Shown here: piece by piece, positions 1 through 10,205 of the stretch
Numbering within the stretch: position 1 is the first letter of the stretch
How the letters are laid out: every line of letters begins with the position of its first letter
Assembly: GCF_902833045.1 (NCBI RefSeq)
Contig: NZ_CADFDU010000019.1
Coordinates: 1 to 64,000 of the forward strand
Direction: 5' to 3'
Source of the DNA: Burkholderia sp. BCC0322
GTDB lineage: Bacteria > Pseudomonadota > Gammaproteobacteria > Burkholderiales > Burkholderiaceae
Length of the DNA stretch: 64,000 nucleotides
Made by a program: the position numbers and the translations under genes
The notes under the pieces: model-generated
Databases searched by the model: none
What the model was told of the DNA's origin: nothing
What the model saw: the letters and a program-made list of their open reading frames with translations, nothing else

Positions 1-1
1 G

Positions 2-826
2 CCGTTCGAGGAATTCCAGCGCTACAAGACGCACCCGTCGATCCGCGCGTTCCTGGAAGGCGGCAAGCGCGTGTCGTACGGCGCGCGCGCGATCACGGCC
101 GGCGGGCTGCTGTCGCTGCCGAAGACGGTGTTCCCGGGCGGCGCGCTGATCGGCGACGACGCGGGCTTCCTGAACGCCTCGCGGATCAAGGGCAGCCACG
201 CGGCGATCAAGACCGGCATGCTGGCGGCCGACGCCGCGTTCGACGCGGTGCAGGCCGGCCGCCAGGGCGACGAGCTCAACGCGTATCCGGACGCCTTCAA
301 GCAGTCGTGGCTGTACACGGAGTTGTACCGCGCGCGCAACTTCAAGCAGTGGATGGCGAAGGGCCTGTACCTCGGCACGCTGATGGTCGGGCTCGAGCAG
401 AAGGTGATGGGCGGCAACGTGCCGTGGACGCTGCACCACAAGCACGCGGACCACGAGATGCTGAAGCCGGCGTCGCAATGCCAGCCGATCGAGTATCCGA
501 AGCCGGACGGCAAGCTGACGTTCGACCGGCTGTCGTCGGTGTTCATCTCGAACACGAACCACGAGGAGAACCAGCCGGCACACCTGACGCTGAAGGATGC
601 GAACGTGCCGGTGAACGTGAACCTGCGTACCTACGCGGGGCCGGAGGGGCGCTTCTGCCCGGCGGCCGTATACGAGTTCGTGAAGAACGACGACGGCAGC
701 GATCGCCTGGTGATCAACGCGCAGAACTGCGTGCACTGCAAGACCTGCGACATCAAGGACCCGACGCAGAACATCGTGTGGGTCACGCCGGAAGGCGGCG
801 GCGGGCCGAATTACCCGAACATGTAA
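2..826 (+). CDS. Electron transfer flavoprotein-ubiquinone oxidoreductase, C-terminal part (5' end outside window)
   Basis: This is the last 274 codons of ETF-QO, the membrane-associated iron-sulfur flavoprotein that passes electrons from ETF (acyl-CoA and amino-acid oxidation) to ubiquinone. The open frame runs in from the left edge without a start. The C-terminal ferredoxin-like region is clear: FCPAAVYEF followed by NCVHCKTCDIKDP gives the four cysteines of the single 4Fe-4S cluster, and the protein ends in GGGGPNYPNM. The preceding GALIGDDAGFLNASRIKGSH stretch matches the FAD-domain segment of the family. The gene ends 51 bases before a perfect hairpin terminator and converges on aroC. 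Confidence 0.95.
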   Translation, partial: PFEEFQRYKTHPSIRAFLEGGKRVSYGARAITAGGLLSLPKTVFPGGALIGDDAGFLNASRIKGSHAAIKTGMLAADAAFDAVQAGRQGDELNAYPDAFKQSWLYTELYRARNFKQWMAKGLYLGTLMVGLEQKVMGGNVPWTLHHKHADHEMLKPASQCQPIEYPKPDGKLTFDRLSSVFISNTNHEENQPAHLTLKDANVPVNVNLRTYAGPEGRFCPAAVYEFVKNDDGSDRLVINAQNCVHCKTCDIKDPTQNIVWVTPEGGGGPNYPNM

Positions 827-876
827 TTGCCGGAACGCGCCGCCACGAACGGCGCGTTGATCAGACGCCGCAAACG

Positions 877-910
877 AAACGGGGCGCTGCTTGAAGCAGC
901 GCCCCGTTTT
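877..910. terminator. Bidirectional hairpin terminator between ETF-QO and aroC
   Basis: A perfect 14-bp stem (877-890 with 896-909) closes a 5-base loop. It carries AAA on one side and TTTT on the other. It sits between two convergent genes, so it can end both transcripts. Confidence 0.85.
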
Positions 911-962
911 GCATGCTCCGCGCAATGGCCGGGCGAGACGTGCAGCGCCCTGCCCGCTTGCG

Positions 963-2063
963 TCAGGTCGCGCTGCCTGCGATCTTCGGCGTCGGCGTCT
1001 CGACGTCCCCGCACTGCGCGCGATGGCGCAGTGCATGGTCGATCAGCACCAGCGCGAGCATCGACTCGGCGATCGGCGTCGCGCGGATGCCGACGCACGG
1101 ATCGTGACGGCCGAACGTTTCCACCGTCGCCTCGTCGCCGGCCTTCGTGATCGAACGGCGCGGCGTGCGGATGCTCGACGTCGGCTTGATCGCGATCGAC
1201 ACGGTGATGTCCTGCCCCGTCGAAATCCCGCCGAGCACGCCGCCCGCATGGTTGCCGACGAAACCGCCCGGCGTCAGCTCGTCGCCATGCACCGAGCCGC
1301 GCTGCGCGACGCTTTCGAAGCCCGCGCCGATCTCGACGCCCTTCACCGCGTTGATGCTCATCATCGCCTTTGCGATGTCCGCATCGAGACGGTCGAACAC
1401 CGGCTCGCCCCAGCCGACCGGCACGCCAGACGCGACGACGTCGATGCGCGCGCCGATCGAATCGCCGTCCTTGCGCAGCGCATCCATGTACGCCTCGAGC
1501 TCCGGCACGACCGCCGCATTCGGCGAGAAGAACGGATTTTCGTGCACGTGCGACCAGTCGACGAACGGCACGTCGATCTCGCCGAGGCCGCTCATGTAGC
1601 CACGCACTTCGACGCCGAAGCGCTCGCGCAGCCACTTCTTCGCAACCGCACCCGCGCCGACGATCGGCGCGGTCAGGCGCGCCGACGAGCGGCCGCCGCC
1701 GCGGTAGTCGCGGATGCCGTACTTCTGCCAATAGGTGTAGTCAGCGTGGCCGGGACGGAACGTCTCGACGATGTTGCCGTAATCCTTGCTGCGCTGGTCG
1801 GTGTTGCGGATCAGCAGCGCGATCGGCGTACCGGTCGTCACGCCTTCGAACACGCCCGACAGGATCTCGACCTCGTCGGCCTCCTGCCGTTGCGTGACGT
1901 GACGTGACGTGCCGGGCTTGCGGCGATCGAGCTCGACCTGGATGTCGGCTTCGGTCAGCCCCATTCCCGGCGGGCAACCATCGATCACGCAGCCGATCGC
2001 GGGACCGTGCGATTCGCCGAAGGTCGTGACAGTGAAAAGCGTGCCGAGGGTATTGCCGGACAT
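963..2063 (-). CDS. aroC: Chorismate synthase
   Basis: This 366-aa enzyme makes chorismate from 5-enolpyruvylshikimate-3-phosphate, the last step of the shikimate pathway, using reduced FMN. Signature segments visible are [20 protein letters not shown] near the N-terminus, the [15 protein letters not shown] loop, and [16 protein letters not shown] near the C-terminus, all standard for bacterial AroC. I start at ATG 2063 ([10 protein letters not shown]). A TTG five codons upstream is in frame but adds no conserved sequence. The Shine-Dalgarno is weak. The upstream region holds a striking pair of direct repeats (2110-2163). Confidence 0.96.
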   Translation of the reverse strand: MSGNTLGTLFTVTTFGESHGPAIGCVIDGCPPGMGLTEADIQVELDRRKPGTSRHVTQRQEADEVEILSGVFEGVTTGTPIALLIRNTDQRSKDYGNIVETFRPGHADYTYWQKYGIRDYRGGGRSSARLTAPIVGAGAVAKKWLRERFGVEVRGYMSGLGEIDVPFVDWSHVHENPFFSPNAAVVPELEAYMDALRKDGDSIGARIDVVASGVPVGWGEPVFDRLDADIAKAMMSINAVKGVEIGAGFESVAQRGSVHGDELTPGGFVGNHAGGVLGGISTGQDITVSIAIKPTSSIRTPRRSITKAGDEATVETFGRHDPCVGIRATPIAESMLALVLIDHALRHRAQCGDVETPTPKIAGSAT

Positions 2064-2109
2064 GATGGAACCGCCCAAAGAGAAAAGGACAAGCCAGTAC
2101 GGACCTGCC

Positions 2110-2163
2110 GAAATATAGACAGGCCTATATCTTGCGCGTCATGAAATATAGACAGACCTATAT
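2110..2163. promoter_or_regulatory. Two 21-bp operator-like direct repeats upstream of aroC
   Basis: Copies at 2110-2130 and 2143-2163 differ at one base. Each has the form ATATAG-N6-CTATAT, an inverted repeat, and the copies are 33 bp apart (about three helical turns). They lie 47-100 bases upstream of the aroC start in an AT-rich island within GC-rich DNA, which fits paired binding sites for a dimeric regulator. The TATATT at the second copy could also serve as a -10 element. Confidence 0.55.
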
Positions 2164-2338
2164 TATGCCAGTCGTCCCGCCGGCGCGGGACCTGCACGGC
2201 ATGTCGCCGGCAGGACGCACCGTGGGACGGGCAAGCCAACCTTCGCGCGGACGAAAGCAGGCAAGCCTCAATTGAATCGGCGAGTGATCGGAGCCGTACC
2301 GCACCGCTCGGGGCCGCCTGACGCCACCTGCCCGCCGC

Positions 2339-4273
2339 CTACTTTCGCGCGCCGCGCAGTTCGGTCACCGCGGCCTGCAGCGACTCGGGTGTCGCGACCG
2401 ACGCCGGGACCGGCTCACCGACCGCCAGCGTCAGCCGGCTCATGACGCCGCGCTTGATGGGCCGAGGCATCCGCGCATCGGTATGCCGCGAAAAATAGCT
2501 ACCCCACAGCCCGCGCAGCGCCATCGGAATCACCGGCGCCGGCGTGCGGGTCAGGATCTCAGTGATGCCGTGGTGGAACGTGTTGATGTCACCCGTCTTC
2601 GTCAGCTTGCCTTCCGGGAAGATGCACACGAGTTCGCCTTCCTTCAGCGCAGCCTCGCATGCGTCGTACGCGCGCGCGAGCATCGCGGGATCCTCGTGGC
2701 GCGGCGCGATCGGGATCGCCTTCGCATGCCGGAACACCCAGCTCGCGAAGCGCGTCTTGAAGATCCGGTGATCCATCACGAAACGGATCGGACGCGGGCT
2801 CGCGGCGGCCAGCACGAGCGCGTCGACGTAGCTGACGTGGTTGCACACGAGCACGGCGGCCCCTTCTGCCGGAATCCGCTCCGCATGCACGAGGCGAATC
2901 CGGTAGAAGGTGTGTACGAGCACCCACGCAACGAAGCGCAGAAGGAACTCGGGCACGAGCAGATAGATATACGTGGCGACGATCACGTTAAGCAGCGCGG
3001 TGACGAGGAACAGCCCCGGGATGTCGACGCCGGCCTTGGTCAGCCCCATCGCCATCACGGCCGACAGGATCATGAACAGCGCGTTCAGGATGTTGTTCGC
3101 GGCGATGATCCGCGCGCGGTGCGTCGGCGCGCTGCGGCTCTGGATCAGCGCGTACAGCGGCACGCTGTAGAAGCCGCCGAACATCGCGAGCAGGAACAGG
3201 TCCGCCAGGATGCGCCAGTGGCGCGCGCCGGCCAGGAATTCTCCGACCGACAGCAGATGGCCGGGCGACGGCAGCGCATGGCTCGCGAAATACAGCTCGA
3301 TCGCAAATACGCTGATGCCGATCGAGCCGAGCGGCACGAGGCCGATCTCGACGCGCCGCTGTGACAGCCGTTCGCACAGCAGCGAGCCGAGGCCGATGCC
3401 GACCGAGAACGTCGCGAGCAGGATCGTGACGACGTCGGGGCTCGCGGACAGCACATCCTTCGCGAAATTGAAGAACGACGTGAGGAACGTCGCACCGACG
3501 AACCACAGCCACGAGATGCCGAGCAGGCTCAGGAACACGGTGCGGTTCTGGCGTGCGAGCCCGAGGTTGCGCCAGGTCTCGCTGACCGGATTCCAGTTGA
3601 TCACGAGATCGGGCTGAGGCGCCGGCGTGGACGGCACGCGCTGCGAGACAAGTCGCCCGGCGATCGCGATGACGACGACGCTCACCGCGAGCACGCGCTC
3701 GCCGCTGCCTTCGATGCCCGCAGCCGCGCCGCCGATGATCGTGCCGATCAGGATCGCGATGAACGTACCCATCTCGACGAGACCGTTGCCGCCAACCAGC
3801 TCGTGCTCGCCGAGATGCTGCGGCAGGTACGAATACTTGACGGGCCCGAACAGCGTCGAGTGCATCCCCATCATGAACGTGCACAGGTACAGCAAGGGCG
3901 CGCTGTGCGTGACGAAGCCCGCCGCGCCGACCAGCATCAGCACGATCTCGAAGGTCTTCACGAATCGCGTGAGGGTTGCCTTGTCGTACTTGTCGGCGAT
4001 CTGGCCGGACGTCGCCGAGAACAGCACGAACGGCAAAATGAAGATTGCGGAAATCAGGAAGGCGGCCGTCTTCGCATCGACGCCGGAGAACCGCGCGGTG
4101 TGATAGGTGACCAGCGACGTGAAGCCGATCTTGAAGACGTTGTCGTTCAGCGCACCGAGGAACTGGGTCGTGAAGAACGGCGCGAAACGACGCTCGCGCA
4201 GCAGGTCGAACTGCGACGCGTGGGCGCGCCGTTCGTCGCGCTGCCCGGATGTGGCTTGCGTTTGATCGCTCAT
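2339..4273 (-). CDS. MFS transporter fused to a PlsC-type acyltransferase (lysophospholipid transport and reacylation)
   Basis: This 644-aa protein has two modules. Residues about 30-440 are a 12-helix major-facilitator region (FTTQFLGALNDNVFKIGF near the start), resembling LplT, the lysophospholipid flippase. Residues about 455-640 are a glycerolipid acyltransferase with the catalytic NHVSYVD (H479, D484) and FPEGKLTKTG (552-561) motifs. The combination suggests uptake of lysophospholipid across the inner membrane followed by reacylation. In enterobacteria these jobs are split between LplT and Aas. Here the acyl-ACP synthetase (AMP-binding) domain of Aas is absent. Start is ATG 4273; upstream in-frame codons are not conserved-looking. 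The exact substrate is inferred. Confidence 0.85.
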   Translation of the reverse strand: MSDQTQATSGQRDERRAHASQFDLLRERRFAPFFTTQFLGALNDNVFKIGFTSLVTYHTARFSGVDAKTAAFLISAIFILPFVLFSATSGQIADKYDKATLTRFVKTFEIVLMLVGAAGFVTHSAPLLYLCTFMMGMHSTLFGPVKYSYLPQHLGEHELVGGNGLVEMGTFIAILIGTIIGGAAAGIEGSGERVLAVSVVVIAIAGRLVSQRVPSTPAPQPDLVINWNPVSETWRNLGLARQNRTVFLSLLGISWLWFVGATFLTSFFNFAKDVLSASPDVVTILLATFSVGIGLGSLLCERLSQRRVEIGLVPLGSIGISVFAIELYFASHALPSPGHLLSVGEFLAGARHWRILADLFLLAMFGGFYSVPLYALIQSRSAPTHRARIIAANNILNALFMILSAVMAMGLTKAGVDIPGLFLVTALLNVIVATYIYLLVPEFLLRFVAWVLVHTFYRIRLVHAERIPAEGAAVLVCNHVSYVDALVLAAASPRPIRFVMDHRIFKTRFASWVFRHAKAIPIAPRHEDPAMLARAYDACEAALKEGELVCIFPEGKLTKTGDINTFHHGITEILTRTPAPVIPMALRGLWGSYFSRHTDARMPRPIKRGVMSRLTLAVGEPVPASVATPESLQAAVTELRGARK

Positions 4274-4331
4274 GCGGAATACGCGCGCGTCGTCTTGGCG
4301 AAGCTGCGCGGGCCTTGTCGTGTTGTCGTTG

Positions 4332-4366
4332 AAAAAACGGCGGCGCAGGACCAACCTGCGCCGCCG
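4332..4366 (-). terminator. Rho-independent terminator after the CBS-domain gene
   Basis: Read on the minus strand, a perfect 12-bp GC-rich stem (4355-4366 with 4338-4349) and a 5-base loop are followed by six T residues. It lies 50 bases past the CBS-domain gene stop codon and upstream of the MFS-PlsC start. Confidence 0.9.
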
Positions 4367-4415
4367 CGTGCCGGATGGCGACGCCCGCGCGTCAGGGCGC
4401 AGGGCGCGGCGTGGT

Positions 4416-4871
4416 TCACGGCTTGTGCGCTTCGGCTTCCGATTCCGGCCAGTCGCGGATGTACGCCTTCAGCATCCGGTTCTCGAAGCTCTGCGCCTCG
4501 ACGACCGTCTTCGCGACGTCGTAGAACGAAATGACGCCCATCAGCACCTTCTTGTCGAGCACCGGCATGTAGCGCGCATGGCGCTCGAGCATCATCCGGC
4601 GCACTTCGTTGACGTCCGTTTCCGGCGTGCAGGTGAGCGGCTCGTCCATCACCTTGCGCACCTGCACGTCGCCGATCGCGCCGCCATTCACGTGCAGGCG
4701 CAGGATGATCTCGCGGAACGTCAGCATCCCGACGAGATCGCCATACTCCATCACGACGAGCGAACCGATGTCGTGCTCGGCCATCGTATCGACCGCTTCG
4801 CGCAGCGGCTTATCGGGCGTCACCGTAAACAGCGTGTTGCCCTTCACTTTCAGAATATCGCTGACGCGCAT
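4416..4871 (-). CDS. CBS-domain protein
   Basis: This 151-aa cytoplasmic protein consists of two CBS motifs (about residues 1-60 and 70-130), beginning MRVSDILKVKG and ending EAEAHKP. Paired CBS motifs form a Bateman module that usually binds adenine nucleotides and regulates partners; no catalytic domain is attached, so the partner is unknown. Start ATG 4871 is preceded by a GAGGGGA Shine-Dalgarno at good spacing, which decides against the longer frame reaching 4994. The gene is monocistronic: its own terminator follows at once, and it diverges from the Mpo1-like gene. Confidence 0.85.
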   Translation of the reverse strand: MRVSDILKVKGNTLFTVTPDKPLREAVDTMAEHDIGSLVVMEYGDLVGMLTFREIILRLHVNGGAIGDVQVRKVMDEPLTCTPETDVNEVRRMMLERHARYMPVLDKKVLMGVISFYDVAKTVVEAQSFENRMLKAYIRDWPESEAEAHKP

Positions 4872-5029
4872 CGTAGTCCCCTCATGCTTGAATGCAAAAC
4901 CTCTTTCGATCCTATCGGAAAGCCTGTCAAAAGGAAAGCTCGGGGCCGCGCGGCGGGCCGCGCCCCGCTTGCGGAAGCGGTCTGCCGGCAGCACAATGGC
5001 CCTATGAACAGCGGCCAGAGGAGACGTCC

Positions 5030-5347
5030 ATGGCGCATACGCATTCGGAGCAATTCGCCAGCTTCGCCGATTTCTACCCGTATTACCTGAACGAACACCA
5101 GAACCTGGCGTCGCGCCGGCTGCACTTCATCGGCTCGCTCGGCGTGATCGGCTGCGTCGCGATGGCAATCGCGACCGGAAACTGGCCGTGGCTGCCGGCA
5201 GCCGTCGTCTGCGGCTACGGGTTCGCGTGGATCGGACACTTCTTCTTCGAGAAGAACCGCCCGGCCACGTTCCGGCACCCGATCTACAGCCTGATGGGCG
5301 ACTGGGTGATGTTCAAGGATATCTGCACCGGCAAGATCCCGCTGTAG
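5030..5347 (+). CDS. Mpo1-like (DUF962) small membrane protein
   Basis: This 105-aa protein belongs to the DUF962/Mpo1 family. The yeast member is an Fe(II)-dependent dioxygenase acting on 2-hydroxy fatty acids; the bacterial function is not settled. Conserved features are the histidines in NEHQNLASRRLHFIG, two central hydrophobic helices, and the C-terminal HFFFEKNRPATFRHP plus GDW segment. I start at ATG 5030, preceded by AGAGGAGAC, rather than at the longer in-frame start at 4892, which would overlap the divergent promoter region. Confidence 0.8.
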   Translation: MAHTHSEQFASFADFYPYYLNEHQNLASRRLHFIGSLGVIGCVAMAIATGNWPWLPAAVVCGYGFAWIGHFFFEKNRPATFRHPIYSLMGDWVMFKDICTGKIPL

Positions 5348-5363
5348 CGGCCGAGCGCCCCGC

Positions 5364-6695
5364 TCACGCCGGCCGCGGCGGCCGCGCATGCGGGTCGGAC
5401 ACGGTGCCCGGCGCCTGCCCCGGGATCGCCGCCGGCTGCGCGCCCGCGAGCCGGTGCGCGGCGATCAGCGATGCGAGCGACACGTCGAACCGGTCGCTCG
5501 ACAGCACCGCGAGCAGCGCAGCGCCATCCACGTGGCTGCGGCGCCGCTGCAGCTGGTAGGTGAGCTCCGTGCGGTCGATCACCAGCACGTCGAACAGCTG
5601 CGCAAGCGTCAGCTGCTCGGGGTTCGCGAGCAGGATGTAGCGCGGCGTGGTCTCACCGCCGCCGTCGAGCCGCGCAATCCATTCGCGCTCCTCCATCGTC
5701 GTCAGCAAGCGCTGCGCGGTTTCCATGTCGCAGCGCAGCAGGGTCGCGAGCCGCATCGCCGTGTAGCCGCGCTTGCCGGCCGTGCGCGCGTCGGCCAGCC
5801 GCGCGAGCATTTCCAGCGCGTCAAGCAGATCGCTGCCCGGATAGTGGATACGGTGGAACTGGCCGACGCGGATCGCCGGCAGCGCAGAGGCCACCATCGC
5901 GCCGAGCAGCGCGATGAACCAGCTCAGGTACACCCATAACAGGAACACCGGCAACGCCGCGAACGCGCCATAGACGGCCGTATAGGTCGGAATGCGCCGC
6001 ACGTAGTAGCCGAAGCCGCGCTTCGCGAGCTCGAACGCGACGGCCGCGAACAGCCCGCCGATCACCGCGTCGCGCCATGCAACCGTGCAGTTCGGCAGGT
6101 ACACGTACAGCAGCGTGAACGCGAGCACCGTCAGCGGTAGCGACACGAGCGCGAGCAGCCATTCGACGATCGACGTCGACGGCGCCGCCCCCGTAAACGC
6201 CAGCGACTGCGTGAACAGGTACGACGAGATCGACAGGCTCACGCCGAACAGCAGCGGGCCGAGCGTAATCAGCGCCCAGTACGCGAGCACGCGCTGTGCG
6301 AACGGCCGCGGCTTGCGCACCCGCCAGATCAGGTTGAAGGCCGACTCGATCGTCATCATCGTCATCACCGACGTGACGACGAGCACGATCAGGCCGGCCG
6401 TCGTCAGCCCCTTCGCCTTCGACGCGAACTGGTTCAGGTACTTGAAGATCTGGATGTTGAACTGCGCAGGCATCAGGTGATCCGCGAGGAACCCCTGCAG
6501 CGAGATCTGGAACGACGCGAACATCGGGAAAGCGGTGAACAGCGCGAACGCGACCGTCACGAGCGGCACGAGCGCCAGCATCGTCGTAAACGTCAGACTG
6601 CCCGCCACTTGCGGGATGCGATCCTCGGCGCTGCGCCGGGCCGCGAACTGCGCCAGGCGCTTGATGGTGTCGAGATCGACGCTCAACTTCGGCAA
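5364..6695 (-). CDS. YihY/BrkB family inner-membrane protein
   Basis: This 443-aa protein has the YihY (formerly called RNase BN) core: VAGSLTFTTMLALVPLVTV near the N-terminus and about six transmembrane helices up to residue 260. A soluble C-terminal tail of about 160 residues, with a helical winged-helix-like look (MRLATLLRCDMETAQRLLTT), follows. Family function is unproven; it is not a ribonuclease. The start is TTG 6695, supported by a strong AAGGAG (complement of 6703-6708) seven bases upstream. The gene converges on the Mpo1-like gene with only 16 bases between stops. Confidence 0.85.
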   Translation of the reverse strand: MPKLSVDLDTIKRLAQFAARRSAEDRIPQVAGSLTFTTMLALVPLVTVAFALFTAFPMFASFQISLQGFLADHLMPAQFNIQIFKYLNQFASKAKGLTTAGLIVLVVTSVMTMMTIESAFNLIWRVRKPRPFAQRVLAYWALITLGPLLFGVSLSISSYLFTQSLAFTGAAPSTSIVEWLLALVSLPLTVLAFTLLYVYLPNCTVAWRDAVIGGLFAAVAFELAKRGFGYYVRRIPTYTAVYGAFAALPVFLLWVYLSWFIALLGAMVASALPAIRVGQFHRIHYPGSDLLDALEMLARLADARTAGKRGYTAMRLATLLRCDMETAQRLLTTMEEREWIARLDGGGETTPRYILLANPEQLTLAQLFDVLVIDRTELTYQLQRRRSHVDGAALLAVLSSDRFDVSLASLIAAHRLAGAQPAAIPGQAPGTVSDPHARPPRPA

Positions 6696-6766
6696 ACGGT
6701 TTCTCCTTCCTGATTCCGCGCGCCCGACGGCGCGCCGCCGCCGCGCTGCGCGACGGCTTCAGCCCC

Positions 6767-6772
6767 TATAAT
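6767..6772 (+). promoter_or_regulatory. Candidate -10 element for wrbA
   Basis: An exact TATAAT lies 69 bases upstream of the wrbA start, within the divergent yihY-wrbA gap. No good -35 hexamer is visible at 16-18 bases, so the promoter may be activator-dependent or a chance match. Confidence 0.45.
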
Positions 6773-6774
6773 AG

Positions 6775-7850
<1,076 letters not shown>

Positions 7851-7871
7851 CCCTTACGCGACAAGGTGAAG

Positions 7872-9290
7872 ATGTCCTCCGAAGCTTTCGTTTCCGCGTG
7901 CCGCGACGCGATCGGCGCCGATCATGTGCTGACCGACCCGCACGATACCGAACCGTTCCTGACCGACTGGCGCCGCCGCTACAAGGGTGCCGCATGCGCG
8001 GTGCTGAAGCCCGCGAACACCGCCGAAGTCGCCGCGCTCGTCAAGCTGGCCAATGCACACGGCATCGCACTCGTGCCGCAAGGCGGCAATACGGGCCTGG
8101 CCGGCGGCGCCACGCCCGACGCGAGCGGCAGCCAGGCCGTGCTGAGCATCGCGCGGCTGAACCGCGTGCGTGCGCTCGATCCGCACAACAACACGATCAC
8201 CGTCGAAGCCGGCGTGATCCTCGCCGACGTGCAGGCGCGCGCCCGCGAAGGCGGCCGGCTGTTCGCGCTGAGCCTCGCGGCGGAAGGCAGCTGCACGATC
8301 GGCGGCAACCTGTCGACCAATGCGGGCGGCACCGCCGTGCTGCGCTACGGCAATGCGCGCGAGCTGTGTCTGGGGCTCGAGGTCGTGACGCCCCAGGGTG
8401 AAATCTGGGACGGCCTGCGCGGACTGCGCAAGGACAACACCGGCTACGACCTGCGCGACCTGTTCATCGGCGCGGAAGGCACGCTCGGGATCATCACGGC
8501 GGCCGTGATGAAGCTGCATCCGCTGCCGGCCGCGCAGGTCACGGCACTCGCCGCGCTCGAGTCGCCGCACGCGGCGCTCGATTTCCTCGCGCTCGCGCAG
8601 CGCGCGGCCGGGCCGCTGCTGACCGGCTTCGAGCTGATGTCGGACTTCTGCATGCAGCTCGTGGGCAAGCACTACCCGCAACTGCGCTACCCGTTTGCGC
8701 AGACGCATGCGCAGACCGTGCTGCTCGAACTGTCCGACAACGAAAGCGAAGCGCATGCGCGCGCGCTGTTCGAGAAACTGATGGAGGAGGCGTTCGAGGC
8801 CGGGCTCGTGGTCGACGCGGTGGTCGCGGAGAATCTCGCGCAGTCGCGTGCGTTCTGGGACCTGCGCGAACACATCCCGCTCGCGCAGGCCGACGAGGGG
8901 CTCAACATCAAGCACGACATCGCGGTGCCGATTTCGTCGATCGCGCGCTTCATCGACGAGACCGACGCGGCGATCCAGCAAGCCGCGCCGGGCGCGCGGA
9001 TGGTCACGTTCGGCCACCTCGGCGACGGCAACCTCCACTACAACGTGCAGATGCCCGAAGGCGGCGATCCGAAAGCGTTCCTGGCCGCGTTCCAGGCGCC
9101 GATCAACCGGATCGTCTACGACAACGTGCACCGCCACCACGGCACGATCAGCGCGGAGCACGGCATCGGCCAGTTGAAGATCGACGACGCGCAGCGTTAC
9201 AAGTCACCGGTCGAAACGACGCTGATGCGCACGCTGAAGACCGCGCTCGATCCGCGCGGCCTGATGAATCCCGGCAAGGTCCTGCGCTGA
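7872..9290 (+). CDS. FAD-binding 2-hydroxy-acid dehydrogenase (GlcD / D-2-hydroxyglutarate dehydrogenase family)
   Basis: This 472-aa oxidoreductase has the PCMH-type FAD domain (VPQGGNTGLAGGATPD at about 78-93; AEGSCTIGGNLSTNAGG at about 137-153) and a C-terminal FAD-oxidase domain with TFGHLGDGNLHYN and the terminal STISAEHGIG-like segment (GTISAEHGIG). The family oxidises D-2-hydroxy acids such as D-lactate, glycolate or D-2-hydroxyglutarate, passing electrons to the respiratory chain. The substrate cannot be told from sequence; the single-subunit layout favours D-2-hydroxyglutarate or D-lactate. I choose ATG 7872, which has AAGG five to six bases upstream, over GTG 7866. Confidence 0.88.
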   Translation: MSSEAFVSACRDAIGADHVLTDPHDTEPFLTDWRRRYKGAACAVLKPANTAEVAALVKLANAHGIALVPQGGNTGLAGGATPDASGSQAVLSIARLNRVRALDPHNNTITVEAGVILADVQARAREGGRLFALSLAAEGSCTIGGNLSTNAGGTAVLRYGNARELCLGLEVVTPQGEIWDGLRGLRKDNTGYDLRDLFIGAEGTLGIITAAVMKLHPLPAAQVTALAALESPHAALDFLALAQRAAGPLLTGFELMSDFCMQLVGKHYPQLRYPFAQTHAQTVLLELSDNESEAHARALFEKLMEEAFEAGLVVDAVVAENLAQSRAFWDLREHIPLAQADEGLNIKHDIAVPISSIARFIDETDAAIQQAAPGARMVTFGHLGDGNLHYNVQMPEGGDPKAFLAAFQAPINRIVYDNVHRHHGTISAEHGIGQLKIDDAQRYKSPVETTLMRTLKTALDPRGLMNPGKVLR

Positions 9291-9315
9291 AGCCACCCAC
9301 TCCGGAGCCACGTCC

Positions 9316-10146
9316 GTGAAAGTCCGCGTCCTGTCCGACCTGCATCTCGAAAGCAACCTGCCCGACGCGATCCCGCATGCCGATGCGGATCTCGTCGTGC
9401 TGGCCGGCGACATCCACAATCACGCGGAAGGCCTGCGCTGGGCCGCCGAAACGTTCGATCCCGCGGTGCCGGTGATCTACGTGCCGGGCAACCACGAGTA
9501 CTACGACGGGGAATTCGGCGCGCTGGAGACGGCGATGCGCGATGCGGCGCAGGCGCTCGACAATGTGCATTACCTGAACAACGACGTCTACGTCGATCCC
9601 GGGCAGCGTTTTCGCGTGCTCGGCACGACGCTCTGGGCCGATTTTTCACTGTTCGGCGCCGACGAAGCCAGCGTTGCCGGGTCGATCGAGGCCGGGCTGC
9701 GCGTGATGCTCGATTTCAAGGGATTGATCCAGGTGACCTGGCCGCACGACGCGGCGCTGCATGCGGTACCGGGCACGCCGGAACGGGATTTCTCGCCGGC
9801 CGACGCCATCGCGCTGCATCGACGCAGCCGCGCGTGGCTCGAAGCGCAGCTCGCGACGCCGTTCGCGGGCCAAACGATCGTCGTGACCCACCACGCGCCG
9901 CACCGGCGCTCGCTGGCGGAGCGCTATGCGGAAGACCTTGCGTCGGCGGGATTCGTGACGGACATGGCGGCACTCGTGCGGCCGCCGGTCAATCTGTGGC
10001 TCCACGGCCACACGCATACGTCATTCGACTATGTGGCGGATGGCGGCACACGCGTGGTGTGCAACCCGCGCGGCTACATCCACCGGCGCACCGGCGAACT
10101 GGAAAACACCGCGTTCGCGTGGGACAAGGTCGTCGAGCTCGGCTGA
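9316..10146 (+). CDS. Calcineurin-type metallophosphoesterase
   Basis: This 276-aa protein shows the complete metallophosphoesterase motif set: DLHLE (D-x-H) at the N-terminus, GDIHNH, GNHEYY, THHAP and GHTHTSFDY. These residues bind the two metal ions. The compact size and lack of a signal peptide indicate a cytoplasmic enzyme; the natural phosphoester is unknown. It starts with GTG 9316 (VKVRVLSDLHLE) with CCGGAG upstream, 25 bases after the preceding dehydrogenase, so co-transcription is likely. Confidence 0.88.
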   Translation: MKVRVLSDLHLESNLPDAIPHADADLVVLAGDIHNHAEGLRWAAETFDPAVPVIYVPGNHEYYDGEFGALETAMRDAAQALDNVHYLNNDVYVDPGQRFRVLGTTLWADFSLFGADEASVAGSIEAGLRVMLDFKGLIQVTWPHDAALHAVPGTPERDFSPADAIALHRRSRAWLEAQLATPFAGQTIVVTHHAPHRRSLAERYAEDLASAGFVTDMAALVRPPVNLWLHGHTHTSFDYVADGGTRVVCNPRGYIHRRTGELENTAFAWDKVVELG

Positions 10147-10160
10147 ACGCCGGCCCGCCC

Positions 10161-10183
10161 GGCCGCGTTGCGCGGCCTTGTTC
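10161..10183 (+). terminator. Weak hairpin after the metallophosphoesterase
   Basis: A 7-bp GC stem (10161-10167 with 10171-10177) with a 3-base loop is followed by TTGTTC. It is positioned 14 bases past the stop, but the stem is short and the T tract interrupted. Confidence 0.35.
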
Positions 10184-10205
10184 GACCCGGAGCGTGACAG
10201 CGGGA

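Noticed and set aside
7854-9161. A 435-codon minus-strand frame opposite the FAD-linked dehydrogenase
   Set aside because: Same shadow effect; composition is low-complexity Arg/Ala/Val and the plus-strand gene is well supported.
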